From the NCBI GenBank assembly GCA_031446125.1, contig CP132909.1, positions 855,249 to 919,248 on the forward strand: a DNA stretch of 64,000 bases, written 5' to 3'. The stretch's first letter is position 1. Each line of letters starts with the position of its first letter. Source of the DNA: Arsenophonus sp031446125 (lineage in GTDB: Bacteria; Pseudomonadota; Gammaproteobacteria; Enterobacterales; Enterobacteriaceae). Of this stretch, positions 8,665-19,118 are shown one piece after another. The notes beneath the pieces are model-generated. The model ran no database searches. It was not told the origin of the DNA and saw only the letters and a program-made list of their open reading frames with translations. Position numbers and translations under genes: made by a program.

Positions 8665-9800
8665 AATAATTATTTTTCTTCTTTTTATATAGTTTTTAGT
8701 TTTTATTTAAGATTTAAAAAAGTTATTTATATTATTTTAAAAATATATAAATTGTTATTTTTTGTGATGGTTTTTTTCTTTATATCTATATTAAAAAAAA
8801 TCATTTTTGAAAACTTAAAAAAATATTGTAAATTTATTATGTCTGTGTAGTTGTAATATATTGTTATAAAAATATTAAAAATTTTAAAATTTGTTAAGAA
8901 TAATTTTTTGAAAAAAATAATATTTTTAATTACAAAATTTTATACTGTTTTTTATAAAAAATATATTTTTAAAAATAATCAAAAAAAACAAGACCAAAAA
9001 ATAATAAATTTTATTTAATATAAAATAAGAAAAGTCGTTGAATATTGAATCTTATTAATATAAAAATATTTTAATAATATTTGTTTTTTGTAAAAGTTTT
9101 TAATAATTTTTTTAAAATAAACAAAATAAAAAAGCAAAAATTATAAAGAAGTAAAATTTTTTAATGTGTATTCTTTATTAATTAATTTAATTGCAAAAAA
9201 GTATTTAATTTATGTTTTTTAGATAATTATACATTTTTATATTATATTTATTTTTTTTAATAATTTTGTTTTTTATACAATTTTTATGAAAATAATAATT
9301 ATTTTTTATTTGAAAAATCATTTCTAAATTTCTTAAAATTTAAAGATTTAATAAAATTTTGGTGATTTTTAAAGTTAAAAACCATTTTTTTAAAAATTGA
9401 TTTTAAAAATGATTTAAATTAGTATATAAAATACTCTATCAATTTTTCCCATGCAAAATTATAAATTCTCATCTATAACATTCTTTTGAATAAAAAATAT
9501 TAATTTTGTAAAAAATAAAAGTTATTATGTTGTTTTACATAAAAAAATATTAATAAAATTAAATTTCTTTAAATATGAATATATAAATTTATTAGAGATG
9601 AATGATATTTATGTATAAAAAAAACTTAAAATAATTAACTCAATTTATTAGATAGAAAGTTATTTTATATGTTAAAGATAGTATCGCATATACATTATAA
9701 AAAGACTTTTACTCTCAAAAAATTTCTCTTGATAAAGAAAAACTTTTAATTTTATTTTAAAAATGATTTTAATAAAAATATTAACAAGTATGAGGAAATA
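8665..9800 (+). other. expanded spacer between rplT and pheS
   Basis: In E. coli about 0.3 kb here holds the pheM leader peptide and the pheST attenuator. This spacer is 1.1 kb, extremely AT-rich, and I find no leader with a run of Phe codons followed by a GC-rich terminator. A 13-codon ORF at about 9286 (MKIIIIFYLKNHF) has only two Phe codons and no clear hairpin behind it, so I do not call it pheM. Confidence 0.6.
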
Positions 9801-10784
9801 ATGTTACAACTTACTGAGTTAGTTTCAAAGGCAAAAGAAGCTATAGAAAAAACTCAAAATCTTGCTGCCTTAGATTCAGTACGTGTTGAGTTTTTAGGAA
9901 AAAAAGGTCATTTTACATCAAAATTATCCATGTTGCGAGATTTATCTGAAGAAGAGAGATTATTATTAACTATAAGAATTCACCAGATTAAAAATGAAAT
10001 AAAAAAATTATTAAAAATTCGACAAAAGAAGTTAGAAAATAATATCATAAATAATCAATTACATTTTGAAAATGTAGATGTTTCGTTACCTGGTCGTTTT
10101 GCTAAAAATGGTAGTTTACATCCAGTAAATCAAACAATTCAAATAATTGAAGAATGGTTTGTTGCACTTGGTTTTACTGTTGTTTCTGGTTTTGAAATAG
10201 AAGATGATTATCATAATTTTGATGCATTAAATATTCCAATTTATCATCCTTCCCGTATTTCACATGACACCTTTTGGTTTAATGATAGCCTTTTATTAAG
10301 AACACAAACTTCTGGTATGCAAATTAGAGTAATGAAAAGAAAACGTCCTCCTATTCGTATTATTGCATCTGGTCGTGTATATCGAAATGATTATGATCAA
10401 ACACATACTCCAATGTTTCATCAAACAGAAGGTTTAATTATTGACAAGAATGTTAATTTTAGTAATTTAAAAGATACATTAAACGCTTTTTTAAATTATT
10501 TTTTTGAAGAAAACATTCAAGTACGTTTCCGATCTTCATATTTCCCATTTACTGAACCTTCTGCTGAAGTTGATGTGATGGGAAGTAATGGTAAATGGTT
10601 AGAAGTTTTAGGTTGTGGGATGGTGCATCCAAATGTATTACGTAATGTTAATCTTAATCATAAGATATATACAGGTTTTGCTTTTGGTATGGGAATAGAA
10701 CGTTTAACAATGTTAAGATATAAGATAACTGATTCACGCATGTTTTTTGAAAATGATCTTCGTTTTCTTAAACAATTTAGGTAA
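9801..10784 (+). CDS. pheS: phenylalanyl-tRNA synthetase alpha subunit
   Basis: Catalytic subunit of the (alpha-beta)2 class II enzyme that charges tRNA-Phe; 327 residues, exactly the E. coli length. An N-terminal coiled-coil region (about 1-90) is followed by the class II core with DVSLPGR, IEDDYHNFDALNIP, GRVYRNDYDQTHTPMFHQ (motif 2) and GFAFGMGIERLTMLRY (motif 3). The Ala of GFAFGMG corresponds to the E. coli Ala294 that excludes p-substituted Phe analogues. A strong GAGGAAATA site precedes the ATG. pheT starts 14 bases after the stop. Confidence 0.98.
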   Translation: MLQLTELVSKAKEAIEKTQNLAALDSVRVEFLGKKGHFTSKLSMLRDLSEEERLLLTIRIHQIKNEIKKLLKIRQKKLENNIINNQLHFENVDVSLPGRFAKNGSLHPVNQTIQIIEEWFVALGFTVVSGFEIEDDYHNFDALNIPIYHPSRISHDTFWFNDSLLLRTQTSGMQIRVMKRKRPPIRIIASGRVYRNDYDQTHTPMFHQTEGLIIDKNVNFSNLKDTLNAFLNYFFEENIQVRFRSSYFPFTEPSAEVDVMGSNGKWLEVLGCGMVHPNVLRNVNLNHKIYTGFAFGMGIERLTMLRYKITDSRMFFENDLRFLKQFR

Positions 10785-10798
10785 GATAGGATTATTAA

Positions 10799-13192
10799 AT
10801 GAAATTCAGTGAATATTGGTTACGTGAATGGGTAAATCCAAAAATTAATACTCAGGAACTATCAGACCAAATGACAATAGCTGGTTTAGAAATAAAGGAA
10901 GTAAAAAATGTTGCCAGTCAATTTCAAGGTGTAGTAATTGGTGAAATTGTTGAATGTCATAAACATCCTAATATAAATAGTTTATTGTTAATAAAAATTA
11001 AGATTGGTTTCAATAATTTAGTTAATATTGTCTATGATAATGTAAAAAGTTGTCATAAAGGATTAAAAGTAGTTGTTGCTCTGATTGGTTCTGTGTTGCC
11101 TGATAATGTTATGGTAAAAGTTAAAATAGTAGGAGGTAAAACTTCTGAAGGAATTCTTTGTTCTTATTCTACATTAGGAATTTTTAATAATTGTAGTGAT
11201 ATTATTCAGTTGCCTTATGATGCTCCTATTGGCATGAATATTCGTAAATATTTGCAACTTGATGATTATATTTTTGAGTTAAGTTTAACACCTAATCGTG
11301 CTGATTGTTTAAGTATTTTAGGTCTTGCTCGTGATGTTAGTGCTATTAATAATCTTAGATTAAAAAGAATGAAAATTGAATCAGTAAAAGTTACTGAAGA
11401 TATTATTTTTCCAATTCATATTGCAGTTCCGAATGCTTGTCCCCGTTTTTTAGGTAGGGTAATTAAAGGAATTAATCTTAAAAACCAAATTCCTATTTGG
11501 ATGAGAGAAAGATTACATCGAAGTGGTATTCGCAGCATTAATCCTATTGTTGACATTACTAATTATGTATTGTTAGAGATCGGACAACCTTTGCATGTTT
11601 ATGATATAGATCAATTGCATGGAACTTTAATGGTTAGAATGGCAAAATTAAATGAAAGTTTAGTGTTGTTAGATAATCGCACAATAATTTTAAATCAAGA
11701 TACTGTAGTAATTGCTGATGAGAAAAATGTTTTAGGAATTGCTGGTATTTTTGGTGGTAAATATTCTGGAATAAATGAATATACTGCTAATATTTTTTTA
11801 GAATCAGCTTTTTTTAATCCATTATCTATTGTTGGACGTGCTCGTAATTATGGTTTGCATACTGAAGCTTCTCATCGTTTTGAACGAGGTGTAGATCCAG
11901 AAATACAATATCAAGCGATTCAAAGAACTAGCAAATTGATAATTGATATTTGTGGAGGAAAAGCTGGAGATATTGTTAATTTTACTTCTCAAGTAAATTT
12001 GCCTAAAAAAATAAATATCTTGCTGACTCAAAAAAAAATTAATCGTTTAATTGGTCATAATATTACAAATATTCAGGTTACTAAAATTCTTAAATGTTTG
12101 GGTTTTAAAGTATTAAATCAAAAAGACTCTTGGAAAGTTACTGTTCCATCTTGGAGATTTGACATCCAGATTGAAGAAGATTTAATTGAAGAGATTATCC
12201 GTATTTATGGGTACCAAAAAATACCAAATATACCGTTAAATATCAATTTAGTTATGCCTTCTCATAATTTTGATTCAACAATTTCTTTAAAAAGAGTAAA
12301 AACTTTATTAATAGATCGTGGTTATAATGAAGTTATTACTTATAGTTTTGTTGATCCTAAAATTCAAAAATTATTATTTCCAAAAGAACAAGCAATGATT
12401 TTACTTCATCCTATTTCTGTTAATATGTCTGAAATGCGCCTTTCTTTACTTCCAGGGTTATTAACAACAGTAATTTATAATCAAAATCGTCAACAAAATT
12501 GTGTTCGTATATTTGAAACTGGATTAAGATTTGTGCCAGATGAAAATGCAGAGTATGGTGTACGTCAAGAATTTATGTTAGGTGGCATTATTACTGGTTA
12601 TCGTTATGAAGAACATTGGTCACAAGAGCAAAGGTTTGTAGATTTCTTTGATGTAAAAGGTGATCTTGAAGCAATGTTATCACTTACAGGTAAGTTAGAC
12701 AGCATTGTTTTTAAAAACAATGTTTCTTCAGTATTTCATCCTGGACAAAGTTCTCAAATTTATTTAAATGATCGTGTTATTGGACATGTTGGAGCCATTC
12801 ATCCGAGTATCGAAAATAGTTTAAAGTTATATAATAGAGCATTTTTTTTTGAATTACTATGGGATATTTTTAAATATTGTACTATCCCTTCAGTAAATAA
12901 GATCCCACGAGTTCCTTCTAATCGAAGAGACATTTCTATTCTTGTATCAAATAAAATACCTGCAGCAGATATTTTATTGGAATGTAAAAAACTTAATATA
13001 AAGTATATAGTTGATGTAAACTTATTTGATGTGTACTCTGGTAAAGGTATAAAAAAAGGTTATAAAAGTCTTGCTATTAGTTTGATTTTACAAGATAAAG
13101 TTCGTACTTTAGAAGAAAAAGATATTGTAGCTACTGTCAATCAATGTGTTTCTGCATTAAAACAAAGATTTAAAGTATATTTGAGGGAGTAA
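10799..13192 (+). CDS. pheT: phenylalanyl-tRNA synthetase beta subunit
   Basis: Partner of PheS; 797 residues against 795 in E. coli. Order: EMAPII-like OB domain (about 39-148), B1/B5 DNA-binding-like domains, B3/B4 editing domain (about 210-400), class II-like core (about 480-680), C-terminal anticodon-recognition RRM domain (about 705-797). The residues used in E. coli to hydrolyse Tyr-tRNA-Phe all seem kept, shifted by one: His266 (GQPLHVYD), Glu335 (FLESAFF), Thr355 and Ala357 (GLHTEASHR). So PheRS proofreading is probably intact, unlike that of ThrRS. The stop is followed at once by ihfA, whose ribosome site lies in the pheT end. Confidence 0.98.
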   Translation: MKFSEYWLREWVNPKINTQELSDQMTIAGLEIKEVKNVASQFQGVVIGEIVECHKHPNINSLLLIKIKIGFNNLVNIVYDNVKSCHKGLKVVVALIGSVLPDNVMVKVKIVGGKTSEGILCSYSTLGIFNNCSDIIQLPYDAPIGMNIRKYLQLDDYIFELSLTPNRADCLSILGLARDVSAINNLRLKRMKIESVKVTEDIIFPIHIAVPNACPRFLGRVIKGINLKNQIPIWMRERLHRSGIRSINPIVDITNYVLLEIGQPLHVYDIDQLHGTLMVRMAKLNESLVLLDNRTIILNQDTVVIADEKNVLGIAGIFGGKYSGINEYTANIFLESAFFNPLSIVGRARNYGLHTEASHRFERGVDPEIQYQAIQRTSKLIIDICGGKAGDIVNFTSQVNLPKKINILLTQKKINRLIGHNITNIQVTKILKCLGFKVLNQKDSWKVTVPSWRFDIQIEEDLIEEIIRIYGYQKIPNIPLNINLVMPSHNFDSTISLKRVKTLLIDRGYNEVITYSFVDPKIQKLLFPKEQAMILLHPISVNMSEMRLSLLPGLLTTVIYNQNRQQNCVRIFETGLRFVPDENAEYGVRQEFMLGGIITGYRYEEHWSQEQRFVDFFDVKGDLEAMLSLTGKLDSIVFKNNVSSVFHPGQSSQIYLNDRVIGHVGAIHPSIENSLKLYNRAFFFELLWDIFKYCTIPSVNKIPRVPSNRRDISILVSNKIPAADILLECKKLNIKYIVDVNLFDVYSGKGIKKGYKSLAISLILQDKVRTLEEKDIVATVNQCVSALKQRFKVYLRE

Positions 13193-13193
13193 T

Positions 13194-13490
13194 ATGGCAC
13201 TTACAAAAGCTGAAATATCAGAAGATTTATTTAAAAAATTAAGCATAAAAAAATGTGATGCAAAAAATATTGTAAATTTATTTTTTGAAAACATTAGTTT
13301 TTCATTAGAAAATGGTGAGCAGGTAAAACTTTCAGGATTTGGTAATTTTTCTTTACGTAATAAAACTGAACGTCTAGGTAGAAATCCAAAAACCGGTGAA
13401 AGCATTTTTATTAGCGCTCGTCGAGTAGTTACGTTTAGAGCAGGAAAAAAATTAAAAAATCAAATTAAAAATACAAGATTTTATAAATAA
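13194..13490 (+). CDS. ihfA: integration host factor subunit alpha
   Basis: Nucleoid protein that bends DNA sharply as a heterodimer with IhfB; 98 residues (99 in E. coli). Starts MALTKAEISEDLFKKL and carries GEQVKLSGFGNFSLR and the beta-arm GRNPKTGE, whose Pro65 intercalates between base pairs in the E. coli protein. The ATG lies 1 base after the pheT stop with GAGGGAG ahead of it. The location after pheT is the usual enteric one. A conserved C-terminal acidic tail is shorter here. Confidence 0.97.
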   Translation: MALTKAEISEDLFKKLSIKKCDAKNIVNLFFENISFSLENGEQVKLSGFGNFSLRNKTERLGRNPKTGESIFISARRVVTFRAGKKLKNQIKNTRFYK

Positions 13491-14374
13491 TCATATTATT
13501 GTATAATAAATAAAATTTTGCATTAAATTTAAAATTTATATTTTTTAATATTTTTAAAATATAATACATAATAAATTACTCAATTATTTCATAATGTAAA
13601 AAATTAATAATTAAATTGCCAGTTTTATTTTTAAATAATTTAAAAATTTTATTTTTGTGCCATTTATTTATTTTGTGTGATATTTTTATATATTATTTTT
13701 TAATAAAATAAATTCTATATATTTTAAAAATGATTGTATGGATTAATCTTAAAATTTAGAGAATTATTTTAATAAATAATAAATAGTGATTTTTTTAAAA
13801 AAATATATGTAACATATTAAATACAAATATGATCATTTTGAAAATGATTGCTTCATATATCTTGATAATATATGCATATTTTTTATGATATTTTTGATAT
13901 ATTTTCTATGTTTTTGATTTTGCAGTTTTATTATATGTAAATTTTATTAAAATGTAATGATTTTAAAATAATTTTGAAAGTATACATGTTTCCTTAAAAA
14001 TAAAACGCACTGGGATAAAAAACATATTAAAATTAATATGATTTCTTTTTTTATTTTTATAAAAATAAGACGTTATAGTAATTTTATAAATTGTTCTTTT
14101 TAGAAAAGTTAACTGAAATAATATAAAAAATATTTTTTATTAATTTATAATATTCTGATTAATGTTGAAAACATATTTTTACATATGATTATGTTTTTTT
14201 AAAATTTTGATTTATCAATATATAATAATACTAAAATAAAAAATTTACTAAAAATTTTTATTTTTTATAAAAAATAAATTTTATGTAAGTTAATATTTTT
14301 GTGCATGATGTTTTTATTAATAACATTATACAAAATTATTTGTGTAGTGACGATTAAAATTTTGTAGATTTTGT
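13491..14374. other. AT-rich spacer, no gene seen
   Basis: About 0.9 kb between ihfA and ftsB. In enterics these genes belong to different neighbourhoods (ihfA-btuC and cys/ygbE-ftsB), so this spacer marks an old rearrangement. A slightly less AT-rich patch near 14000-14030 did not translate into anything I recognise. Confidence 0.6.
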
Positions 14375-14686
14375 ATGCGTATATTCATAATTATCTTGTT
14401 AATAGTTTTATGTTGGTTGCAGTATTCTTTATGGTTCGGTAAAAATGGTATTTATGATTATATAAATATTAAAAATGAAATTTCATCTCTAAAAAGTTTA
14501 AATAAAATGTTAAAATCACGTAATAAATATTTATTTGCTGAAGTGGATGATTTAAATGCAGAAAGATCTGAAGTAATTGAGGAAAGAGCTCGGTTTGAAC
14601 TTGTTATGATTAAATCTGGTGAATCTTTTTATCGTATTATCAATGAAAATGCTATTTCTAATAAAAAAACAGTAATATTTAATTAA
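14375..14686 (+). CDS. ftsB: cell division protein FtsB
   Basis: Small bitopic inner-membrane protein of the FtsQBL divisome subcomplex that links early and late division proteins. 103 residues, as in E. coli. Short cytoplasmic start, one membrane helix (about 3-20, ending LCWLQYSLWFGKNGIYDY), then a periplasmic coiled coil (about 25-65: heptads with LKSLNKMLKSRNKYLFAEVDDL broken here as text) and the conserved EERARFELVMIKSGESFYRI tail that contacts FtsQ. It lies upstream of ispD as in E. coli, but with a 90-base gap instead of near contact. Confidence 0.95.
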   Translation: MRIFIIILLIVLCWLQYSLWFGKNGIYDYINIKNEISSLKSLNKMLKSRNKYLFAEVDDLNAERSEVIEERARFELVMIKSGESFYRIINENAISNKKTVIFN

Positions 14687-14776
14687 AATATTGTGCACCA
14701 TAAAATATTTTTTCTCAAAATAGTATTATTAATAATGACATTATTGTAAATTGTAATAAATTAATGATTAAAAATC

Positions 14777-15508
14777 ATGTATCATCGTATATCTCATCAT
14801 AAAACACAAATTGTTGCATTAGTACCTGCTGCTGGTATTGGTAGAAGAATGCAAGCAGATTATCCTAAACAATATTTAAAAATAGCAGGAAAAACAATTA
14901 TTGAATACACATTATTAACTTTACTGCAGAATTCAAGAATTTCAAAAATTATTGTTTTATTGCGTGAAAATGATATTTTTTTTTATAAATTAGCTATTTC
15001 AAAGAACTCAATTATTAAAACAGTTATTGGTGGCTCCCAAAGATCTTATTCTGTTTTAGCTGGATTGCATTATTTATCAAATAATGTATTATTAGATTCT
15101 TGTTGGGTATTGGTGCATGATGCAGTGCGTCCTTGTTTACATCATTCTGATTTAGATAATATTATTAATTTTATTGATACTCATCAGTCTTCTGATGGAG
15201 GTATTTTAGCTATACCAGTCAGAGATACTATAAAATGTTCAATTAAAGGAACAATAAATATTAATTATACTGTTGATAGGAGTAATCTTTGGCACGCATT
15301 GACACCTCAGTTTTTTCCTTTAACTTTAATCACTAATTGTTTGATTCAAGCTTTAGAACAAAAAGCAATAATTACAGATGATGCTTCTGCGTTGGAATAT
15401 TGTGGTTATCATCCACAATTGCTAGAAGGAAGAAGTGATAATTTAAAAGTAACTCAACCAGAAGATTTGTTGTTACTTGAATTTTATCTTTCTCATCGTA
15501 ATGAATAA
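14777..15508 (+). CDS. ispD: 2-C-methyl-D-erythritol 4-phosphate cytidylyltransferase
   Basis: Third step of the MEP isoprenoid pathway: joins MEP to CTP to give CDP-ME in the cytoplasm. 243 residues (236 in E. coli). The nucleotide-binding P-loop-like motif VPAAGIGRRMQADYPKQYL spans 16-34, VHDAVRPC is at 113-120, and LWHALTPQFFP and ITDDASALEYCG follow in the C-terminal half. The N-terminus is about seven residues longer than in E. coli and the ATG at 14777 has no good ribosome site, so the exact start is uncertain. The neighbour ispF acts two steps later. The product supports ubiquinone side chain and undecaprenyl phosphate synthesis. Confidence 0.96.
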   Translation: MYHRISHHKTQIVALVPAAGIGRRMQADYPKQYLKIAGKTIIEYTLLTLLQNSRISKIIVLLRENDIFFYKLAISKNSIIKTVIGGSQRSYSVLAGLHYLSNNVLLDSCWVLVHDAVRPCLHHSDLDNIINFIDTHQSSDGGILAIPVRDTIKCSIKGTININYTVDRSNLWHALTPQFFPLTLITNCLIQALEQKAIITDDASALEYCGYHPQLLEGRSDNLKVTQPEDLLLLEFYLSHRNE

Positions 15509-15551
15509 AAATAATTTTTTTTATTTTTTAAATTCAGGGGGTAATTTTTGA

Positions 15552-16043
15552 ATGCGGATCGGCCATGGATTTGATGTGCATGGATTTGGTGGTAATGGAC
15601 CTATTATATTAGGGGGAGTCGAGATTATTTATAGAAAGGGATTAATTGCTCATTCGGATGGTGACGTTTTATTACATGCATTAATTGATGCTATGCTTGG
15701 TGCAGCAGCATTAGGAGACATTGGTTTATTTTTTTCTGATAAAAATCCAAATTTTAAAGATGTAAATAGTCGTGATTTGTTAAGAGTAGTTTATGATAAA
15801 GTAATAAAAAATGGATATATTATTAGTAATTTAGATATTACTATTATTGCGCAAGTTCCTAAAATGTTACCATATATTAAGGACATGCAAAAAAATATAG
15901 CAGCTGATTTATCTTGTAATATTAATCAAATAAATATTAAAAGTACTACTACCGAAAAGATGGGATTTATAGGTCGAAAAGAAGGTATTGCTTGTGAAGT
16001 TGTAGCTTTAATTAAAAGTAATATTAATGAATTAAGTGTTTAA
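15552..16043 (+). CDS. ispF: 2-C-methyl-D-erythritol 2,4-cyclodiphosphate synthase
   Basis: Fifth step of the MEP pathway; a trimeric zinc enzyme that cyclises CDP-ME 2-phosphate. 163 residues. Metal ligands are visible: Asp8 and His10 (GHGFDVHGFGG) and His42 (LLHALIDAMLG). The CMP-binding TTTEKMGFIGR motif is present near the C-terminus. An unusually strong GGGGGT ribosome site precedes the ATG. In E. coli truD follows with overlap; here truD is missing and a spacer follows. Confidence 0.97.
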   Translation: MRIGHGFDVHGFGGNGPIILGGVEIIYRKGLIAHSDGDVLLHALIDAMLGAAALGDIGLFFSDKNPNFKDVNSRDLLRVVYDKVIKNGYIISNLDITIIAQVPKMLPYIKDMQKNIAADLSCNINQINIKSTTTEKMGFIGRKEGIACEVVALIKSNINELSV

Positions 16044-16827
16044 CAGCTAGATAAAATTTTAGTATAAAATTTTTTTAAAATATAGATATATATAAGATAT
16101 TTAATTTTTTTATATATGAAGAGATTATTAACTAATTTTATGACTTCATATATTTGTTAAATGAAAAATAACCAGAATTCAATTTATTTTAATTAATCAA
16201 TCTATGATATTTATATCATAATAATATTAAATAAATTTCATAAAAAATATAGTAAATTATTTATTTAATATTTTTTTTTATTTTATTTTTAAATAAAAAA
16301 ATTATTATTTTTGATTGATCTTTATGTTATAAATTTTTTTTAATGTAATATATTAAGAAAAAATTATTTTATTAAATTAATTTAAAATAAATTGATATTT
16401 TATAAATTTTAAATAAATGTTTTTTAAATATAATTTTACAATAAATGTAAAAATACTCATTATATTAATTATCATATTTTATTTTTTAAATCTAATATTT
16501 ATTAAATAACGTATTAATAATCAATTTTTTATTTATTGATAATTTAACTTTTTTTAAAGTATTATTTAATTTTTAAAATATTCTAATTTTTATATATTTA
16601 TATTAAAAATTTAATTATTTATATTATTTTTTTAAATAAAATAGAAATATAGATATATTTTTAAAAAATAAATTAGTCAATGTATTTTTTTATAAAAAAG
16701 TATTTATTATAATTAATAATTTTTTTTGACAAAAAATATGATAATTTTATTTTAAATTTATTAATTTTAGATATCATAATTTCATACAGTAGTATATTTT
16801 TTAAGTTTAAGTTAACGAGATATTATA
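16044..16827. other. spacer at the former truD position
   Basis: About 0.8 kb of A/T-only-looking DNA between ispF and surE. In enterics truD (tRNA pseudouridine 13 synthase, about 1 kb) fills this place. I see no surviving motif of it, so it is deleted or eroded beyond recognition. Confidence 0.6.
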
Positions 16828-17589
16828 ATGCTAAAGATTTTGCTAAGTAATGACGATGGTGTAACAGCTCCTGGGATTCAAATTCTTTCCACTATGTTAC
16901 GTGAATATTATTCTGTTCAGGTTATTGCACCTGACAGAAATCAAAGTGGAGCGTCAAATGCATTAACACTTCATAAACCTTTAAGAATAATTCGATTAGA
17001 AAATGGAGATATTTCAGTACAAGGTACTCCTTCTGATTGTGTTTATTTAGGTATTAATCAGCTTATTTCACCATATCCTGAAATAGTTATTTCAGGAATT
17101 AATTGTGGTCCAAATTTAGGTGATGATATAATTTATTCTGGTACAGTAGCAGCAGCGATAGAAGGTCGTCATCTTGGATTACCTGCATTAGCAATTTCAT
17201 TAAATGGTAATAAACATTATCAAACAGCAGCAGAAGTAACTTGTTATGTATTAAAATTATTACAGAAGACACCATTAAGTACAGTTAATATTCTTAATAT
17301 TAATGTACCAGATGTTTTCCTCTCTGAGATTAAAGGATATAAAGTAACACGATGTGGTAGCCGACATGCTTCTCAAAATGTTTATTCTTTAGAAGATCCT
17401 CGAGGAGACATAGTTTATTGGTTAGGACCGGTTGGGAAAATATCTGATTCAGCTCCAGATACAGATTTTGCTGCAGTAGAATCTGGATATGTATCAATTA
17501 CACCTTTGCAAGTAGATTTAACTGCTTATAAAGTAAAAAAAAAATTAAAAGATTGGTTAATACAAGCAAACAAAATGCATAAAAATTGA
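16828..17589 (+). CDS. surE: 5'-nucleotidase SurE
   Basis: Metal-dependent nucleotidase/exopolyphosphatase acting on nucleoside 5'- and 3'-monophosphates; 253 residues as in E. coli. The N-terminal motif MLKILLSNDDGVTAPGI carries the metal-binding Asp8-Asp9, Ser39-containing DRNQSGASN follows, and ISGINCGPNLGDD with the metal-binding Asn comes near 95. The C-terminal ADFAAV-type segment (TDFAAVESGYVSITPLQVDL) is kept. Its usual partner pcm, which overlaps surE in enterics, is absent. It ends with a TGA, showing the standard stop code is used. Confidence 0.97.
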   Translation: MLKILLSNDDGVTAPGIQILSTMLREYYSVQVIAPDRNQSGASNALTLHKPLRIIRLENGDISVQGTPSDCVYLGINQLISPYPEIVISGINCGPNLGDDIIYSGTVAAAIEGRHLGLPALAISLNGNKHYQTAAEVTCYVLKLLQKTPLSTVNILNINVPDVFLSEIKGYKVTRCGSRHASQNVYSLEDPRGDIVYWLGPVGKISDSAPDTDFAAVESGYVSITPLQVDLTAYKVKKKLKDWLIQANKMHKN

Positions 17590-18092
17590 TGTTTTAGTAT
17601 TTTTTAGATTATATCTGAATATTTAAATTTATATATTAAACATTTTTTTAAAAATATTAATAATTTTGTATATTTTATAAAAATAAGAATTATTTTATAA
17701 ATAAATAAAATATATCTTATATATTAAAAATATTTTATTTTTCTATATGTTATTATTTGTAATTAAAAATATATTTTTTACAAAAATTTTTGTAAAAGAT
17801 ATGTATATTTTTATAATCTCTTATTTCAATCATTAAAAATGATATTTATGGAAAATTTTATGTATAACTGATATTTTAGTAATCATGCAACAGTAATATT
17901 TTTTTATACTAAAAATTTTAGATAGCATTTTTCATTTATTTTTTAAATATTTATCTTTTTCGTAAAATCAATAATATATTAGAACTGATAATTTAATATA
18001 CAATTAATTTTTGTATTTATATTACTATTATGTGTATTTATGATAATTAATATTTTAATATCTTTTTAAAGATTTTTTCTCGGAGAAAAAGC
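17590..18092. other. spacer at the former pcm position
   Basis: About 0.5 kb between surE and nlpD. The protein-L-isoaspartate methyltransferase gene pcm is expected here in enterics. I found no trace of its SAM-binding motif, so it seems lost. Confidence 0.55.
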
Positions 18093-19118
18093 ATGAATTT
18101 TAATAGCCCAAAATATATAATTAGGTGGGCCATTATTTGTATAATTACAAGTTTTTTTTTAATAAGTTGTTCTAAAAAATCTTATCAATCTTTCGTGCCT
18201 ATTAGTAGTATTTATGATACTGAAAATAAAAATCGTAATTTTTCTTCTAAAAAAGTTCTATTTGATAGAAAAGATATTCCTGCAGATTTCGAAAATCTTT
18301 CTATTCGTAATGATCAAAAGATGATAAATTATTCAAAAAATAAAAATTTGAATTCTAAATTTGATTTTGTAGATCATAATTTTATAAAATATAATAGAAA
18401 TTATAATAATATTCAAAAAGGAAGCTATAGTAAGAACACTTATATTGTTAAAAGAGGTGACACTTTATTTTATATTGCGTGGATTACAGGTAATAATTAT
18501 TATGCTTTAGCAAGAAGAAATCAAATAATTCCACCTTATCATTTAAAGGTTGGACAGATACTTATTATTGATAATGAACCTATTTATCCAGGAGAAATAA
18601 TTATAAATGCTGATTTAGATAAGAAAAAAAGAGAAAAAGAAAAAAAAATACCAACAATTTCTAATGATTTAAATATTTCTAGAAACTTTAAAATAACCAT
18701 ATCTCCTAGTGTTGATAGTAATAATAATGATAATGTATTCAATAGGATAGGTAAATGGTATTGGCCAACTAAAGGAAAAATTGTTCAATATTTTTCTGGG
18801 GTACAAGGTGGGAATAAAGGTATTGATATTGTTGGTTCACGTGGTCAACCTATTTTTGCAACTGCAGCAGGAAAAGTGGTTTATGTAGGTGATGCATTGC
18901 GTGGATATGGAAATCTCATAATCATCAAACATAATAATGATTATTTAAGCGCTTATGCTCACAATGATAATATATTAGTTGATGATCAATATGAAGTGAA
19001 ACAAGGAGAAAAAATTGCTACCATGGGTAGCACTGGTACTAATTTAGTAAAATTGCATTTTGAAATTCGTTATAAAGGAAAATCAGTTAATCCATTGCAT
19101 TATTTATCAAAAAAATAA
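18093..19118 (+). CDS. nlpD: murein hydrolase activator NlpD (LytM-domain lipoprotein)
   Basis: Outer-membrane lipoprotein that activates the amidase AmiC for septum splitting. A signal peptide with hydrophobic core ends in the lipobox LISC (Cys26). A low-complexity Asn/Lys-rich linker follows, then a LysM peptidoglycan-binding domain (about 116-160, YIVKRGDTLFYIAW) and a C-terminal M23/LytM domain (about 229-338). The LytM metal site is degenerate: NKGIDIVG has Asn where active enzymes have His, as in E. coli NlpD, so it is an activator and not an enzyme. GGAGAAAA precedes the ATG. In enterics rpoS follows and its main promoter lies inside nlpD; here rpoS is gone. Confidence 0.95.
   Translation: MNFNSPKYIIRWAIICIITSFFLISCSKKSYQSFVPISSIYDTENKNRNFSSKKVLFDRKDIPADFENLSIRNDQKMINYSKNKNLNSKFDFVDHNFIKYNRNYNNIQKGSYSKNTYIVKRGDTLFYIAWITGNNYYALARRNQIIPPYHLKVGQILIIDNEPIYPGEIIINADLDKKKREKEKKIPTISNDLNISRNFKITISPSVDSNNNDNVFNRIGKWYWPTKGKIVQYFSGVQGGNKGIDIVGSRGQPIFATAAGKVVYVGDALRGYGNLIIIKHNNDYLSAYAHNDNILVDDQYEVKQGEKIATMGSTGTNLVKLHFEIRYKGKSVNPLHYLSKK

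Noticed and set aside
9286..9328. Short ORF MKIIIIFYLKNHF as a pheM-type leader peptide
   Set aside because: Only two Phe codons, far from pheS, and no following GC-rich attenuator hairpin. Such ORFs are frequent in AT-rich spacers.
9378..9420. Imperfect hairpin of A/T runs as a terminator after rplT
   Set aside because: The stem is A/T only with mismatches, and no T tract follows in the right place.
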